Assembly (NCBI GenBank): GCA_003576845.1
Contig: QEVJ01000012.1
Coordinates: 1-63,320 of the forward strand
DNA length: 63,320 nucleotides
Direction: 5' to 3'
DNA from: Planctomycetota bacterium
GTDB lineage: Bacteria > Planctomycetota > Planctomycetia > Pirellulales > PLA5
Shown piece by piece: positions 1-8,232 of this stretch. The notes under the pieces are model-generated. The model was not told the DNA's origin and ran no database searches. It saw nothing but the letters and a program-made list of their open reading frames with translations. The number at the start of each line of letters is the position of its first letter. The stretch's first letter is position 1. The position numbers were made by a program, and so were the translations under genes.

Positions 1-1
1 G

Positions 2-274
2 GTCGCCCGCCCCGCTCCGGCCGGCGTCGAGTGCGATCAGATCCTGCCCGTCAAATGGCGCGACATCACCCGCGGCGGCTCGACCGCCACGAACTACCAG
101 GTCCTCCCCGGCGACCGCATCTTCATCAGCGAAGACCGCTTCGTCGCCCTCGACGCCACGCTCGAAAAGATGTTAAGGCCATTCGAACGCCTGCTAGGCT
201 TCAGCGCCTTGGGCGCCCAGACGATCCAACAATTCCAACGCTTCCCCAAAGGCTTCAACCAGGCGGGATTTTAG
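2..274 (+). CDS. Polysaccharide export protein, Wza/SLBB-like (C-terminal end only)
   Basis: Only the last 90 codons are present; the frame is open to the left edge and ends with TAG at 272-274. The visible peptide contains ILPVKWRDITRGG followed by NYQVLPGDRIFIS, the kind of segment found near the end of outer-membrane polysaccharide export proteins, where a pore lipoprotein passes exopolysaccharide across the outer membrane (family knowledge). The tail after it (RPFERLLGFSALGAQTIQQF) is amphipathic and could be a terminal helix. Its place ahead of aminotransferase, epimerase and sugar transferase genes on the same strand fits the start of an exopolysaccharide locus. The rest of the gene lies outside the window, so domain content cannot be confirmed. 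Confidence 0.6.
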   Translation, partial: VARPAPAGVECDQILPVKWRDITRGGSTATNYQVLPGDRIFISEDRFVALDATLEKMLRPFERLLGFSALGAQTIQQFQRFPKGFNQAGF

Positions 275-419
275 CGTGAGCTGCGAGGCCCCGATGGTGG
301 ATCAGGTTTGCCGTCGCATTACGCCGGGCGTAAAATTGAGCTGCGAAACCGCATAATTCCGCCTTTGCCGAAATTGGCGAACGCCGACATTCAGAACCTA
401 CCCCAAAACCGGAATCTGC

Positions 420-484
420 AGGAGGCGAATCCTTTCGCCGACAGCGCTGGTTAGCGATTCAATTGGCGAAAGGATTCGCTTCCT
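420..484. repeat. Intergenic palindrome, family A copy 1
   Basis: Arms of 20 bp at 420-439 and 465-484 pair with one mismatch around the core GCGAATCCTTTCGCC; the loop is 25 nt. A second copy with the same core lies at 33815-33886. It lies between the exporter gene and the small secreted protein, about 60 bp before the latter's start. No coding gene explains it. The rest of the 275-546 gap shows nothing I can name. Confidence 0.8.
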
Positions 485-546
485 ACGATTCTGGGATAGG
501 CACTCAGCTTCCCATCGAACGTTCCCCAAACCGGAGAAACGATACC

Positions 547-930
547 ATGACCGTCATCAAGTACATCGCGCTCGTCGTCGCCGCGCTGGTCGTGAGCGTG
601 GCCTGCGAAGACCGAGCGATGGCCCAGTTCGGCGGCCCATCGCTCAGCAACAACTGGCGAGATCTGGCGTACCGGCGTCCGACCGTCAGCCCGTACCTGA
701 GCCTGTTCGACCGCGCCGGAAGTTCGACGACTCCATACTACGCCTACGTCAAGCCGCGGCTCGAACAACAAGCCGAGAACCGCCGCTTCGAGCAGCAACA
801 AACCCAACTCCGCCAGGAACTCAACCAAGTCACCGCCCGTGCCAACGCCGCGCAGCAAACCGGTCGCTTGCCCACCGGTCACACGACGGCGTTCATGAAC
901 TACTCGCACTATTTCCGCATGCCTAGGTAG
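547..930 (+). CDS. Small secreted planctomycete protein, function unknown
   Basis: A 127-residue protein. The ATG at 547 was chosen over an in-frame start at 463 because GGAG lies about 10 bases upstream and because it puts a signal peptide at the N-terminus: MTVIKYIALVVAALVVSVAC, then a likely cleavage after AMA before QFGG. The mature part contains NNWRDLAYRRPTVSPYLSL, then a glutamine- and arginine-rich, probably helical stretch (about residues 75-105) and ends PTGHTTAFMNYSHYF. This arrangement of an RRPTVSPY motif, a coiled segment and a terminal NYSHYF block is familiar from small exported planctomycete proteins of unknown role (recollection, not searched). It is the first complete gene of the polysaccharide region, but nothing ties it to that pathway. 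No catalytic motif is seen. Confidence 0.7.
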   Translation: MTVIKYIALVVAALVVSVACEDRAMAQFGGPSLSNNWRDLAYRRPTVSPYLSLFDRAGSSTTPYYAYVKPRLEQQAENRRFEQQQTQLRQELNQVTARANAAQQTGRLPTGHTTAFMNYSHYFRMPR

Positions 931-1207
931 CGGGACCACACCGCTGCGGGACGCCGCTTCGCAACCGACCACCGCGGCCATACGTTCGCCGTGTTGCCCA
1001 TTGCCAACAGGCGAAGTTGACATTGCGAAACTTCCGGCCGGCTTGGACGCGCCCTCGCGCTTCCAAGCCGGTTCTCATTGGCGGCGCAATCCGCGCACCC
1101 GCGCTATCCTGCCCACCGTCGCGAGTTTTCACCCCGATCCGCCGCGCAGGCGCCCAACTTGCTCATCCTTCTCGCACGGTCGTCCCGCGCCGCAATCGCG
1201 CGGCCCA

Positions 1208-1237
1208 ATGACGATGCGACGAGAACTCGTATATACT
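1208..1237 (+). promoter_or_regulatory. Candidate sigma-70-type promoter for the aminotransferase
   Basis: In the 407-base gap 931-1337, TATACT (1232-1237) lies 18 bp downstream of ATGACG (1208-1213), which matches TTGACA at four positions. Transcription would begin near 1244, about 94 bases before the aminotransferase start. I see nothing else in this gap. Planctomycete promoter consensus is poorly known, so this is only a candidate. Confidence 0.35.
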
Positions 1238-1337
1238 GCAAGACTTCGTGCCGACCGCGGCGCAGGGCACTCGATTCCCCGTCCCGCGCTTTGAGTATTC
1301 CTTTCGTTCGACGACCGCTCTGCGCCGCGCTTGCTCC

Positions 1338-2483
1338 ATGAATCAGCGCCCCTTTCACGACGTGCATCGCATTCCGCTCGCCCGGCCGTGGTTCGACGAT
1401 GCGGAAGTCGCCGCCGCCGCCGCCGTCGTCCGCTCCGGTCAGCTTTGCCAAGGCCCGCAAACCGAAGCGTTCGAGGCCGAGTTCGCCGCCAAGCTGAACG
1501 TCCGCCATGCGGTCGCCGTCTCCAACGGCTCCGTCGCCCTGCTCGTCGCCCTCGAAGCGATGGGAGTCACCGCCGGCGACGAAGCCATCGTGCCCGACAT
1601 GACGTTCATCTCCACCGTCACCTCCGCGGTGCGTCTGGGCGCCACGCCCGTCTTCGGCGACATCACGCTCACCGATTACAACCTCGATGCAAACCTCGTC
1701 GAACGTCTCGTCACGCCGAAGACCAAGGTCCTCATCCCCGTCCACTACGCCGGCCAGGTTGCCGACATGGACGCGCTCGCCGACATCGCCCGCCGGCACA
1801 ATCTCAAAATCCTCGAAGACGCCGCCGAAGCGCATCTGGCCCGTTACAACGGCGGCAAATTCGCCGGAACCATCGGCGACACCGGAATCTTCAGTTTCAC
1901 GCCCACCAAGCCCATGACGACCGGCGAAGGCGGGATGATCGTCACCGACAACGACGAAATCGCCGACCGCTGCCGCTTGATCCGCAATTTCGGCGACCGC
2001 GGCAAGTTCAACTGGGACGCGATGGGCTTCAACTACCGCCTCAACGAGGTCGCCTCCGCCATCGGTCGTTGCCAATTGGCCAAGCTCGACGAAATTGTCG
2101 CCATGCGCCGCGCGAAGGCCCGCCGCTACGACGAAGGCTTCGCAGCCTGCGATTTGATCCACATCCCCTGGCTTCGCGGCCGGGAGGATTCGAATTACCA
2201 GCTTTACACGATCCGGCTTGCCGTCGACCGCCTCGATGTCTCCCGCGACGCGATCATCGCCGAATTGACCGACCGCGGCATTTCGACCCGGCTCTACTAT
2301 CCGGCCCTGCATCGACAAGGCGTGTTCCGCCCGTTCGGCCCGCAGGACGACCGCCGATTCCCCAACGCCCTCGAATTCGAACGCTCCGCCCTGTCGCTCC
2401 CAATCTTCTCGGGTCTCACCCGCGAAGAACAGGATTACATCATCAAAACCATTCCCGCGGTCCTCGCCGCCCATCGCAAGTAA
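1338..2483 (+). CDS. DegT/DnrJ/EryC1/StrS-family sugar aminotransferase
   Basis: A 381-residue PLP enzyme expected to transfer an amino group to a nucleotide-linked keto-sugar in the cytoplasm. The N-terminus reads IPLARPWFDDAEVAAAAAVV, typical of the family. The cofactor lysine is in SFTPTKPMTTGEGG (near residue 190), the usual SF-x3-K-x4-GEGG block. ILEDAAEAH supplies the aspartate that holds the pyridine nitrogen, and NYRLNEVASAIG is the usual dimer-interface segment. Length is normal. The ATG at 1338 starts exactly at this homology; a frame extension back to 1248 looks non-coding. It is followed by an epimerase gene and probably makes an amino-sugar for exopolysaccharide; the exact sugar cannot be read from sequence. 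Confidence 0.9.
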   Translation: MNQRPFHDVHRIPLARPWFDDAEVAAAAAVVRSGQLCQGPQTEAFEAEFAAKLNVRHAVAVSNGSVALLVALEAMGVTAGDEAIVPDMTFISTVTSAVRLGATPVFGDITLTDYNLDANLVERLVTPKTKVLIPVHYAGQVADMDALADIARRHNLKILEDAAEAHLARYNGGKFAGTIGDTGIFSFTPTKPMTTGEGGMIVTDNDEIADRCRLIRNFGDRGKFNWDAMGFNYRLNEVASAIGRCQLAKLDEIVAMRRAKARRYDEGFAACDLIHIPWLRGREDSNYQLYTIRLAVDRLDVSRDAIIAELTDRGISTRLYYPALHRQGVFRPFGPQDDRRFPNALEFERSALSLPIFSGLTREEQDYIIKTIPAVLAAHRK

Positions 2484-2539
2484 ACCGTTCGCGGACAGAA
2501 TAGGACGGACTTGAAGTCCCTCCCACGTGAGAACCTCAG

Positions 2540-2637
2540 CAGCCTGTTGAAAAAGGGGACTGACCCTCTCAGGCACGTCGTAATCTGCGGCGAAAAACGC
2601 ACTTTCCAAAGGGTCTGTCCCCTTTTTCAACGGGCTG
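2540..2637. repeat. Long inverted repeat with GTTGAAAAAGGGGAC arms
   Basis: The arms at 2540-2567 and 2610-2637 are 28 bp each, complementary at 26 positions, with a 42-nt loop. The left arm reads CAGCCTGTTGAAAAAGGGG on the + strand and the right arm is its near-perfect reverse complement. It lies between the aminotransferase and epimerase genes, which run in the same direction. As RNA it would form a strong hairpin, so it may attenuate or process the transcript. It may be a small non-autonomous mobile palindrome; no transposase is nearby. Confidence 0.8.
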
Positions 2638-2662
2638 TCAAGCCACCATCGAGAACCGCCTC

Positions 2663-3634
2663 ATGATTCAGGGCAAACGAATTCTGATTACCGGCGGCGC
2701 CGGATTCATCGGCACGCACATGGCCCAGCGGCTCGTTGCCGACAACCGCCTGACGATTTTCGACATCGACCTCGCCGGTCCCATCCGCTTCAGCCCGCTG
2801 GCCAGCGACGAGCGCGTACGCAAGGTCCAAGGCGACGTGCGCGTATACGACCAGCTCGCTCCGCTCGTCGCCGAAAGCGACATCGTCCTCCACTACGCCT
2901 CGATCCTCGGCGTCAAGAAAGTGATCGACCACGCCCGCGAGACGATCGACACGATTCTCGCGGGCACCCGCAACGTCCTGGAAGCCGCCCGCCTCAATCC
3001 GCGGATCGAGCGGCTCGTGAATATCTCCACGAGCGAGGTCTACGGCAATGTCATGGACGCCACGGAAGGCGCCGCCGCCTCCGTCGGCACCGGCAACGAC
3101 CCACGGCTCTCCTACGCTTCGGCCAAACTAATGGGCGAGCACCTCGTATGGGCCTATCACCGCGACTTCAAAATCCCGACCGTCATCGTCCGACCCTTCA
3201 ACATCTACGGTCCCCTGCGAACCGCCAGCAACGCCGTCGGCGTTTTCTGCGTCAAGGCCGTCGCCAACAAGGACGTCACCCTCCACGGTGACGGAAGCCA
3301 ACTCCGTTCGTGGTGTTACATTGACGACTTCTGCGATGCCATGATGGGGTGTATCGAAAAGCCGGGCGCCGCCGGCCAGGACTTCAACCTCGGCAACCCC
3401 GTCACCGCCGTCACGATTTACGATCTGGCCGAACGAATCATCCGCCTCTCGCGTAGTAACTCGAAGCTAACCACCACGCCCTACACGTTCAGCGACATCG
3501 GCGTGCGGGCGCCCAACTCCTCCAAGGCCCGGGAACTGCTCGGCTACCACCCCAAGTTCGACATGGACCAGGGCCTTCGCCCGACGATCGACTGGTATCG
3601 CGACCATTTGAGTGAATTCCAAGCGTGGTTATGA
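2663..3634 (+). CDS. NAD-dependent epimerase/dehydratase (extended SDR)
   Basis: A 323-residue cytosolic nucleotide-sugar enzyme. The Rossmann glycine motif is at the N-terminus (ILITGGAGFIGTH), the acidic residue after strand 2 is in FDIDLAG, and the catalytic Ser/Tyr/Lys set is seen as NISTSEVYG followed by YASAK near residue 154. RPFNIYGP and WCYIDDF are the conserved substrate-side blocks of the UDP-glucose 4-epimerase / UDP-glucuronate decarboxylase group. Length and order of motifs are normal. It follows the aminotransferase on the same strand with a palindrome between, so the two probably act on the same sugar nucleotide. Whether it epimerises, decarboxylates or dehydrates is not decided by these motifs. 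Confidence 0.88.
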   Translation: MIQGKRILITGGAGFIGTHMAQRLVADNRLTIFDIDLAGPIRFSPLASDERVRKVQGDVRVYDQLAPLVAESDIVLHYASILGVKKVIDHARETIDTILAGTRNVLEAARLNPRIERLVNISTSEVYGNVMDATEGAAASVGTGNDPRLSYASAKLMGEHLVWAYHRDFKIPTVIVRPFNIYGPLRTASNAVGVFCVKAVANKDVTLHGDGSQLRSWCYIDDFCDAMMGCIEKPGAAGQDFNLGNPVTAVTIYDLAERIIRLSRSNSKLTTTPYTFSDIGVRAPNSSKARELLGYHPKFDMDQGLRPTIDWYRDHLSEFQAWL

Positions 3635-3681
3635 GACAATGAATCCAGACGCCCTAGTACATTGTCGAATCTCAGATTTTC

Positions 3682-3775
3682 GGGCGGGTGCCACTGCTGG
3701 CTTGTCCAGCAGTGAGAATGCCGTTTGGCCTTGCCCTGCAAATCGCACTGCCGGACAAGCCAGCAGTGCCGCCCC
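3682..3775. repeat. Nested intergenic palindrome, family B copy 1
   Basis: The left part carries CACTGCTGG-cttgt-CCAGCAGTG (3692-3714), itself a hairpin. The right part (3746-3775) is the reverse complement of the left part including the flanking GGGCGG. The element can therefore form two small hairpins or one long one. A second copy lies at 49599-49692 and shares the central TTGCCGTTTG-like segment poorly but both arms closely. No transposase is nearby. Confidence 0.85.
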
Positions 3776-3895
3776 AATTATCAGCATCGACGGTCCACTT
3801 GAGCCGCCCGCTCGCTGCCGGTTGCAACCGCGCTGAATCGCCGACACGAAGCCGTCCCCAAAGATTCGCAGCCTGACGCACGCACCGAGCTCCCT

Positions 3896-5431
3896 ATGGA
3901 AACGCAACTGGGCAAAATCTCGCGGGGTATGTTGCTCCGCATGGCCGCCGACACCCTGATGGTCCAGGTGGCACTCATCGCCGCGCTCGTCAGCCGCCTC
4001 TTCTGGCAGATCGCCTTCTTCGACCGCGAATACGCCGATGGATACGGCGAGACGGCCCGCTTTTATCTGGCGTTCTATGCCAACAACGCCTGGCCGCTGA
4101 CGATCGTCGTCCTCGTCACGCTCTACCTGATGGGCGTCTACACCTATAGCCGCTTCTACCAAAGCCGCTATCGCGCCCTCGTCGTCTTTCAGGCCGTGAC
4201 GCTCGCTTTCCTCATCTTCGCCGCCTTGCGATTATTCGTCATCACCGCGCCCCTCCCCCGCATCACCCTCGCGCTGGCCTGGCTGTATACGTCGGGCCTG
4301 GTCGTCTCCGCCCGCGTCTGGTCGCAACTTTTCGAACGCATCATTCGGCCCGAGCGGCAGGCGATGCTCTCCGCCCGCCGCGGCGCCGGACAGAACATCC
4401 TCGTCATCGGCGGCGCCGGCTATATCGGCTCCGCCTTGCTGGGAAAACTGCTGGCCAAGGGCCACCACGTCCGCCTCTTGGACTTGATGGTCTTCGGCGA
4501 CGAACCGATCAGCCACTTGCTCCACCACAAAAACCTCGAAGTCATGCACGGCGACTTCCGCCACGTCGAAAGCGTCGTCGAAGCAATGCAGGGCATGGAC
4601 GCCGTCATTCACTTGGGCGCGATCGTCGGCGACCCCGCGTGCAGTCTCGACGAAAACCTCACGATCGACGTCAACCTCACCGCCACGCGGATGATCGGCG
4701 AACTCGCCAAGGCCCACGGCGTCCGCCGCTTCATCTTCGCCAGCACCTGCTCCGTCTACGGCGCCTGCGACGAAATCCTCGACGAACGCAGCTTCGTCCG
4801 CCCCATTTCCCTCTACGGCCAGACGAAACTCGCCTCGGAACAAATCCTGTTCAAAATGGCGACCGACCAGTTCAAGCCCACGATCGTGCGATTCGCCACG
4901 ATCTACGGCCTCTCCGGCCGCACGCGGTTCGATCTGGTCGTCAACCTCCTCACCGCCAAGGCCAAGCTCGAAGGCAAGATCACCGTCAACGGCGGCGCCC
5001 AATGGCGCCCCTTCGTCCACGTCGACGACGCCGCCGCCGCCGTCGCGCGGATCGTCGAGGCCCCGCTCCAAATCGTCGCCGGCGAAATCTTCAACGTCGG
5101 CTCGAACGAGCAGAATTACACCATCTCGCAAATCGGCGAACTGGTCCACGAACAGGTCGTCTCCGCCGAACTCATCGTCAACGAAACCGACACCGACCGC
5201 CGCAATTACCGCGTCAATTTCAACAAAATCCGCAACCACCTCGGCTTCGACCCACAGTGGACCGTCGAACGGGGAATCCAGCAGGTGCTCGAAGCGATCG
5301 CCAACGGCGACGTCCAGGACTATCGCGACGCCCGGTACAGCAACGTAAAATTCCTTACCGAGTCGGCAAACGCCGCGATCGTCCGCGACAACTGGGCCCG
5401 CCGCCTTATCGAAAGCCTGCCGCACGAGTAA
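3896..5431 (+). CDS. Membrane-anchored NAD-dependent sugar epimerase (fusion)
   Basis: A 511-residue protein in two parts. Residues 1 to about 150 hold roughly four hydrophobic helices (for example MVQVALIAALVSRLFWQIAF, TIVVLVTLYLMGVYTYS, VVFQAVTLAFLIFAALRLF), resembling the membrane part of polysaccharide synthesis proteins. From about residue 165 a complete extended SDR begins: NILVIGGAGYIGSALL, GDFRH, then FIFASTCSVYG and YGQTK. CapD/WbpM-type dehydratases also join a four-helix anchor to an SDR, but they carry an additional Rossmann domain that I do not see here, and the SDR looks like the RfbB/GalE group. The likely role is nucleotide-sugar modification at the inner membrane, next to the phosphoglycosyl transferase encoded downstream. 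The frame is continuous, so the fusion is not an artefact of a broken stop. Confidence 0.8.
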   Translation: METQLGKISRGMLLRMAADTLMVQVALIAALVSRLFWQIAFFDREYADGYGETARFYLAFYANNAWPLTIVVLVTLYLMGVYTYSRFYQSRYRALVVFQAVTLAFLIFAALRLFVITAPLPRITLALAWLYTSGLVVSARVWSQLFERIIRPERQAMLSARRGAGQNILVIGGAGYIGSALLGKLLAKGHHVRLLDLMVFGDEPISHLLHHKNLEVMHGDFRHVESVVEAMQGMDAVIHLGAIVGDPACSLDENLTIDVNLTATRMIGELAKAHGVRRFIFASTCSVYGACDEILDERSFVRPISLYGQTKLASEQILFKMATDQFKPTIVRFATIYGLSGRTRFDLVVNLLTAKAKLEGKITVNGGAQWRPFVHVDDAAAAVARIVEAPLQIVAGEIFNVGSNEQNYTISQIGELVHEQVVSAELIVNETDTDRRNYRVNFNKIRNHLGFDPQWTVERGIQQVLEAIANGDVQDYRDARYSNVKFLTESANAAIVRDNWARRLIESLPHE

Positions 5432-5601
5432 CCCGCTAAACTGGCTGTATCGCGTAGCGCAAGTCGCAAGACTTCCGACACGCCAACACTCCAGCGCGCC
5501 GGCAATGGACGACGGCGCTCGGAAGTTTCGCGGCTTCCGCTACCGGCCTTTCGCAGTCCAGAGAATCCGTTCCCGTGGCGCTTCGCTGAGCGCTTCGCAA
5601 T

Positions 5602-6291
5602 ATGTACCGACGATTCGGCAAGCGGTGTTGCGACCTGGCCGCGGCGATTCCGCTGTTGATCTTGCTGCTGCCGCTGATCGGACTCGTGGCCCTTCTCGTT
5701 TGGGCCCGATTGGGATCGCCCGTGTTCTTTCGCCAACAGCGCGGCGGTTTTCGCGGCTCCGTGTTCCGCGTGCGGAAGTTCCGCTCCATGCTCGACGCTC
5801 GCGACGCACAAGGAAAACTGCTCGGCGACGCCGACCGCCTCACCCCCTTCGGCCGCTTCCTCCGCGCGTCGAGCCTCGATGAATTGCCGACGCTGTGGCA
5901 CGTCATCACCGGCGAAATGAGCCTCGTCGGCCCGCGCCCGCTCCCCGCCATCTACCTGCCGCGCTACGCGCCCGAACAAGCCCGCAGACACGACGTTCTG
6001 CCCGGCGTCACCGGTTGGGCACAAGTCAACGGCCGCAACGCGATCGCCTGGGAAGAGAAGTTCCGCCTCGACCTGTGGTACGCCGACCACTTGAGCTTCT
6101 GGCTCGACCTGAAAATCCTGTTCATGACCGTCGGCAAAGTCCTTCGCCCCTCCGGCATCAGCGCCGAAGGCGAAGCAACGATGCCCGAGTTCTTAGGCAC
6201 CGCCCCCAACACCGCCGCCCCCAACACCGCCGCCCCCGACGCCGCCGCCCCCGACGCCGCCGCGACGCGCGAGGCCAGCGCCGCCCGATGA
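5602..6291 (+). CDS. Initiating sugar transferase (monotopic phosphoglycosyl transferase)
   Basis: A 229-residue protein of the bacterial sugar transferase family (WbaP/PglC catalytic core). These enzymes move a sugar-phosphate from a nucleotide sugar onto undecaprenyl phosphate at the inner membrane, the first step of polysaccharide repeat-unit assembly. A hydrophobic helix is at residues 9-35, followed by VFFRQQRGG, RVRKFRSM, the catalytic Asp-Glu pair in SSLDELPTLWHV (near residue 92), SLVGPRPL and PGVTGWAQVNGRN. The last 30 residues are an alanine/proline tail encoded by four 15-bp repeats (6208-6267, NTAAP/DAAAP units), which is outside the family core and probably disordered. The stop overlaps the next start by ATGA. 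Confidence 0.92.
   Translation: MYRRFGKRCCDLAAAIPLLILLLPLIGLVALLVWARLGSPVFFRQQRGGFRGSVFRVRKFRSMLDARDAQGKLLGDADRLTPFGRFLRASSLDELPTLWHVITGEMSLVGPRPLPAIYLPRYAPEQARRHDVLPGVTGWAQVNGRNAIAWEEKFRLDLWYADHLSFWLDLKILFMTVGKVLRPSGISAEGEATMPEFLGTAPNTAAPNTAAPDAAAPDAAATREASAAR
6208..6267 (+). repeat. Four tandem 15-bp coding repeats
   Basis: Four successive 15-bp units (aacaccgccgccccc twice, then gacgccgccgccccc and a near copy) encode NTAAP-NTAAP-DAAAP-DAAA at the C-terminus of the sugar transferase. Copy number is likely to vary by slippage without breaking the frame. Confidence 0.75.
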
Positions 6292-7181
6292 CGACCGCCC
6301 CCCTCACGCCACGCCCGCTCGACTGGCTGGCCGTCGCGGCCTGTCCCGATTGCCGCGCACCGCTCGAACCGATCCGCGGCGGCGCAACCCGCGAGACCGC
6401 CCGCTGCTCCGGCTGCGCTCGCCCGTTCGCGCCTTCATACAGCGGACTCAACCTGCTTCCCTCGGGCATCGAACTTCGTCCCAACGAAGCCGCGCCGACG
6501 AGCCGGCGCTGGCGATCCAAGTTCGTCGCTTCCATTTACACCCGCCACAACCGCTCGCCCAACGTTCGCCGGGCGCTCTCCCGCGTCCTCGCCGCGCTCG
6601 ACGATGCGAGTTGGGGCCTCAACATCGGATCGGCAAACACCCGCTATCACGACCGCCTGCTCAACCTGGACATCGCCGAGAGCGACAACGTCGACATCGT
6701 CGCCACGGCCGATCGCTTGCCGTTCCGCGATGACGCGCTCGCCTGCGTCGTGAGCCAGGAAGTCTTCGAACACTTGCCCGACCCCGCCGCCGCCGCCCGC
6801 GAAGTCCTCCGTGTCTTGCGGCCCGGCGGGCTGTTCTACTTTCAAGTCCCGTTCATCATCGGCTTCCATTCGGCCCCGCACGACTTCTGGCGATTTACCC
6901 ATCGCGGCGTCGAACAATTGCTTTCCTCCGCCGGTTTCGAGATCGTCGAAATCGGCGCCGCCGTCGGCCCCGGAACCAGCCTGTATCGCATCAGCGTCGA
7001 ATATTTCGCCACGCTCGCCGCCGCCCTTGCGACGAAGCTCTATTTCCCCGCCAAAGCCCTCGCCGCCGTGATCTGTGCCCCGCTGCGGTGGACCGACTTC
7101 GTGGCCCGCGAGTATAGTAATACCAACCGGATCGCCGCCGGCTTTCTGGCGATTGCCCGCAAACCCGCTGCCTCCCCATGA
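6288..7181 (+). CDS. SAM-dependent methyltransferase with N-terminal zinc ribbon
   Basis: A 297-residue protein. The first 45 residues hold two cysteine pairs (CPDC and CSGC), a Trm112-like zinc ribbon. The methyltransferase part starts near residue 100: LNIGSANTRYHDRLLNLDI in place of the usual glycine-rich motif, then VATADRLPFRDDALACVVSQEVFEHLPDP and VLRVLRPGGLFYFQVPF, which are class I motifs. The start is the ATG at 6288, overlapping the sugar transferase stop; the long frame that extends back to 5895 is a shadow. The stop overlaps the ATG of the following ATP-grasp gene, so three genes are translationally coupled. It likely methylates a sugar or a sugar-linked group of the polymer; the substrate is not evident. 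Confidence 0.85.
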   Translation: MTTAPLTPRPLDWLAVAACPDCRAPLEPIRGGATRETARCSGCARPFAPSYSGLNLLPSGIELRPNEAAPTSRRWRSKFVASIYTRHNRSPNVRRALSRVLAALDDASWGLNIGSANTRYHDRLLNLDIAESDNVDIVATADRLPFRDDALACVVSQEVFEHLPDPAAAAREVLRVLRPGGLFYFQVPFIIGFHSAPHDFWRFTHRGVEQLLSSAGFEIVEIGAAVGPGTSLYRISVEYFATLAAALATKLYFPAKALAAVICAPLRWTDFVAREYSNTNRIAAGFLAIARKPAASP

Positions 7182-8203
7182 GCGCGCCGTTCAACATCCT
7201 GCTCTCCTCCGCCGGCCATCGCGTCAAGCGCGTCGAAATGTTCCGCGCGACGCTCGCCGAGCTGGGGCTTTCGGGCAAGATCGTCGCGGCCGACCTAACG
7301 CCCCTGTCCGCGGCCATGCAAGTCGCCGACGCGGCCGAAATCACGCCCCGCTGCACGTCCGCCGAGTTCATCCCCGCCTTACTCGACGTCTGCCGGCGAC
7401 ACGCAATCTCGCTCGTCGTGCCGGGCATCGATCCCGAGCTGCCGGCCCTTGCCGCCGCGCGCGAGCAGTTCGCCGCCGCAGGCGTCGCCGCGCTCATCTC
7501 GTCGCCCGATACCGTCGCCATCGCCGCCGACAAGTGGCGCACGCATCATTGGCTCGTGGAACACGGTTTCCCAACCGTGGAGCAGACGACGGTCGCCGAT
7601 GCGCTGGCAAGCCCAAACGCCTGGCCCTTTCCGCTGTTCATCAAACCCGCGCTCGGCAGCGGTTCCGTCGGAGCGGCGGCCGTCGCCGACGCCGACGAAC
7701 TCCGCTTCCGCACGCGCGGCGGCGACTTCGTCGTCCAAACCCTCGCCGCCGGCGTCGAATACACCGTCGACGTGCTCGTCGATCGCGCCGGCAAGTGCCT
7801 GACCGCCATACCCCGCCGCCGCATCGAGGTCCGCAGCGGCGAAGTGTTCAAAGGCGTTACGCATCGCCGCGCCGAACTCATCGACCTCGCCGGCCGCATC
7901 GCCGAAACCCTTCCCGGCGCCTACGGCCCGCTCAACATCCAGATGTTCTTCGACGAACCGCGCGGCACGATTCAAGTCATCGAAATCAACCCGCGCTTCG
8001 CCGGCGGTTTTCCGCTCGCTTGGGAGGCCGGCGGCAAGTTTCCCCGCTGGATCATCGAAGAGATTCTCGGCCGCCCCTCGACCGCAACCGCGAACGCTTG
8101 GAAAGACGGCCTCGTCATGTTGCGCCACTTCGACGCCGTGTTCGTCGACGCCGCGACGCTCGAAAAGTTGGCGGCGCAGCAACGCGCCGCCGGCACGCCG
8201 TAG
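7178..8203 (+). CDS. ATP-grasp ligase (carbamoyl-phosphate-synthase-like fold)
   Basis: A 341-residue ATP-grasp protein. It begins NILLSSAGHRVKRVEMFRATL, a PylC/CarB-like pre-ATP-grasp domain, continues with FPLFIKPALGSGSVG (the ATP-binding lysine and glycine loop, near residue 150) and ends the fold with YGPLNIQMFF and IEINPRFAGGFPLA, the Glu-x-Asn metal site. Enzymes of this type join a carboxylate to an amine through an acyl-phosphate. In polysaccharide loci they may attach an amino acid to a sugar (inference). Its ATG overlaps the methyltransferase stop, and a HAD phosphatase gene follows after 29 bases. The acceptor and donor cannot be named from sequence. Confidence 0.85.
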   Translation: MSAPFNILLSSAGHRVKRVEMFRATLAELGLSGKIVAADLTPLSAAMQVADAAEITPRCTSAEFIPALLDVCRRHAISLVVPGIDPELPALAAAREQFAAAGVAALISSPDTVAIAADKWRTHHWLVEHGFPTVEQTTVADALASPNAWPFPLFIKPALGSGSVGAAAVADADELRFRTRGGDFVVQTLAAGVEYTVDVLVDRAGKCLTAIPRRRIEVRSGEVFKGVTHRRAELIDLAGRIAETLPGAYGPLNIQMFFDEPRGTIQVIEINPRFAGGFPLAWEAGGKFPRWIIEEILGRPSTATANAWKDGLVMLRHFDAVFVDAATLEKLAAQQRAAGTP

Positions 8204-8232
8204 CGGTTCCCGCCTAACGCCCACGCGCACCG

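Noticed and set aside
31-279. 82-codon plus-strand frame at the left edge
   Set aside because: The frame that starts at position 2 encodes a Wza-type C-terminus; the 82-codon frame is an arginine/proline-rich shadow.
1104-2630. 508-codon minus-strand reading frame opposite the aminotransferase
   Set aside because: It is antisense to a gene with clear PLP-enzyme motifs. Its product is a low-complexity run of Asp, Gly, Val and Arg, typical of the strand opposite GC-rich genes.
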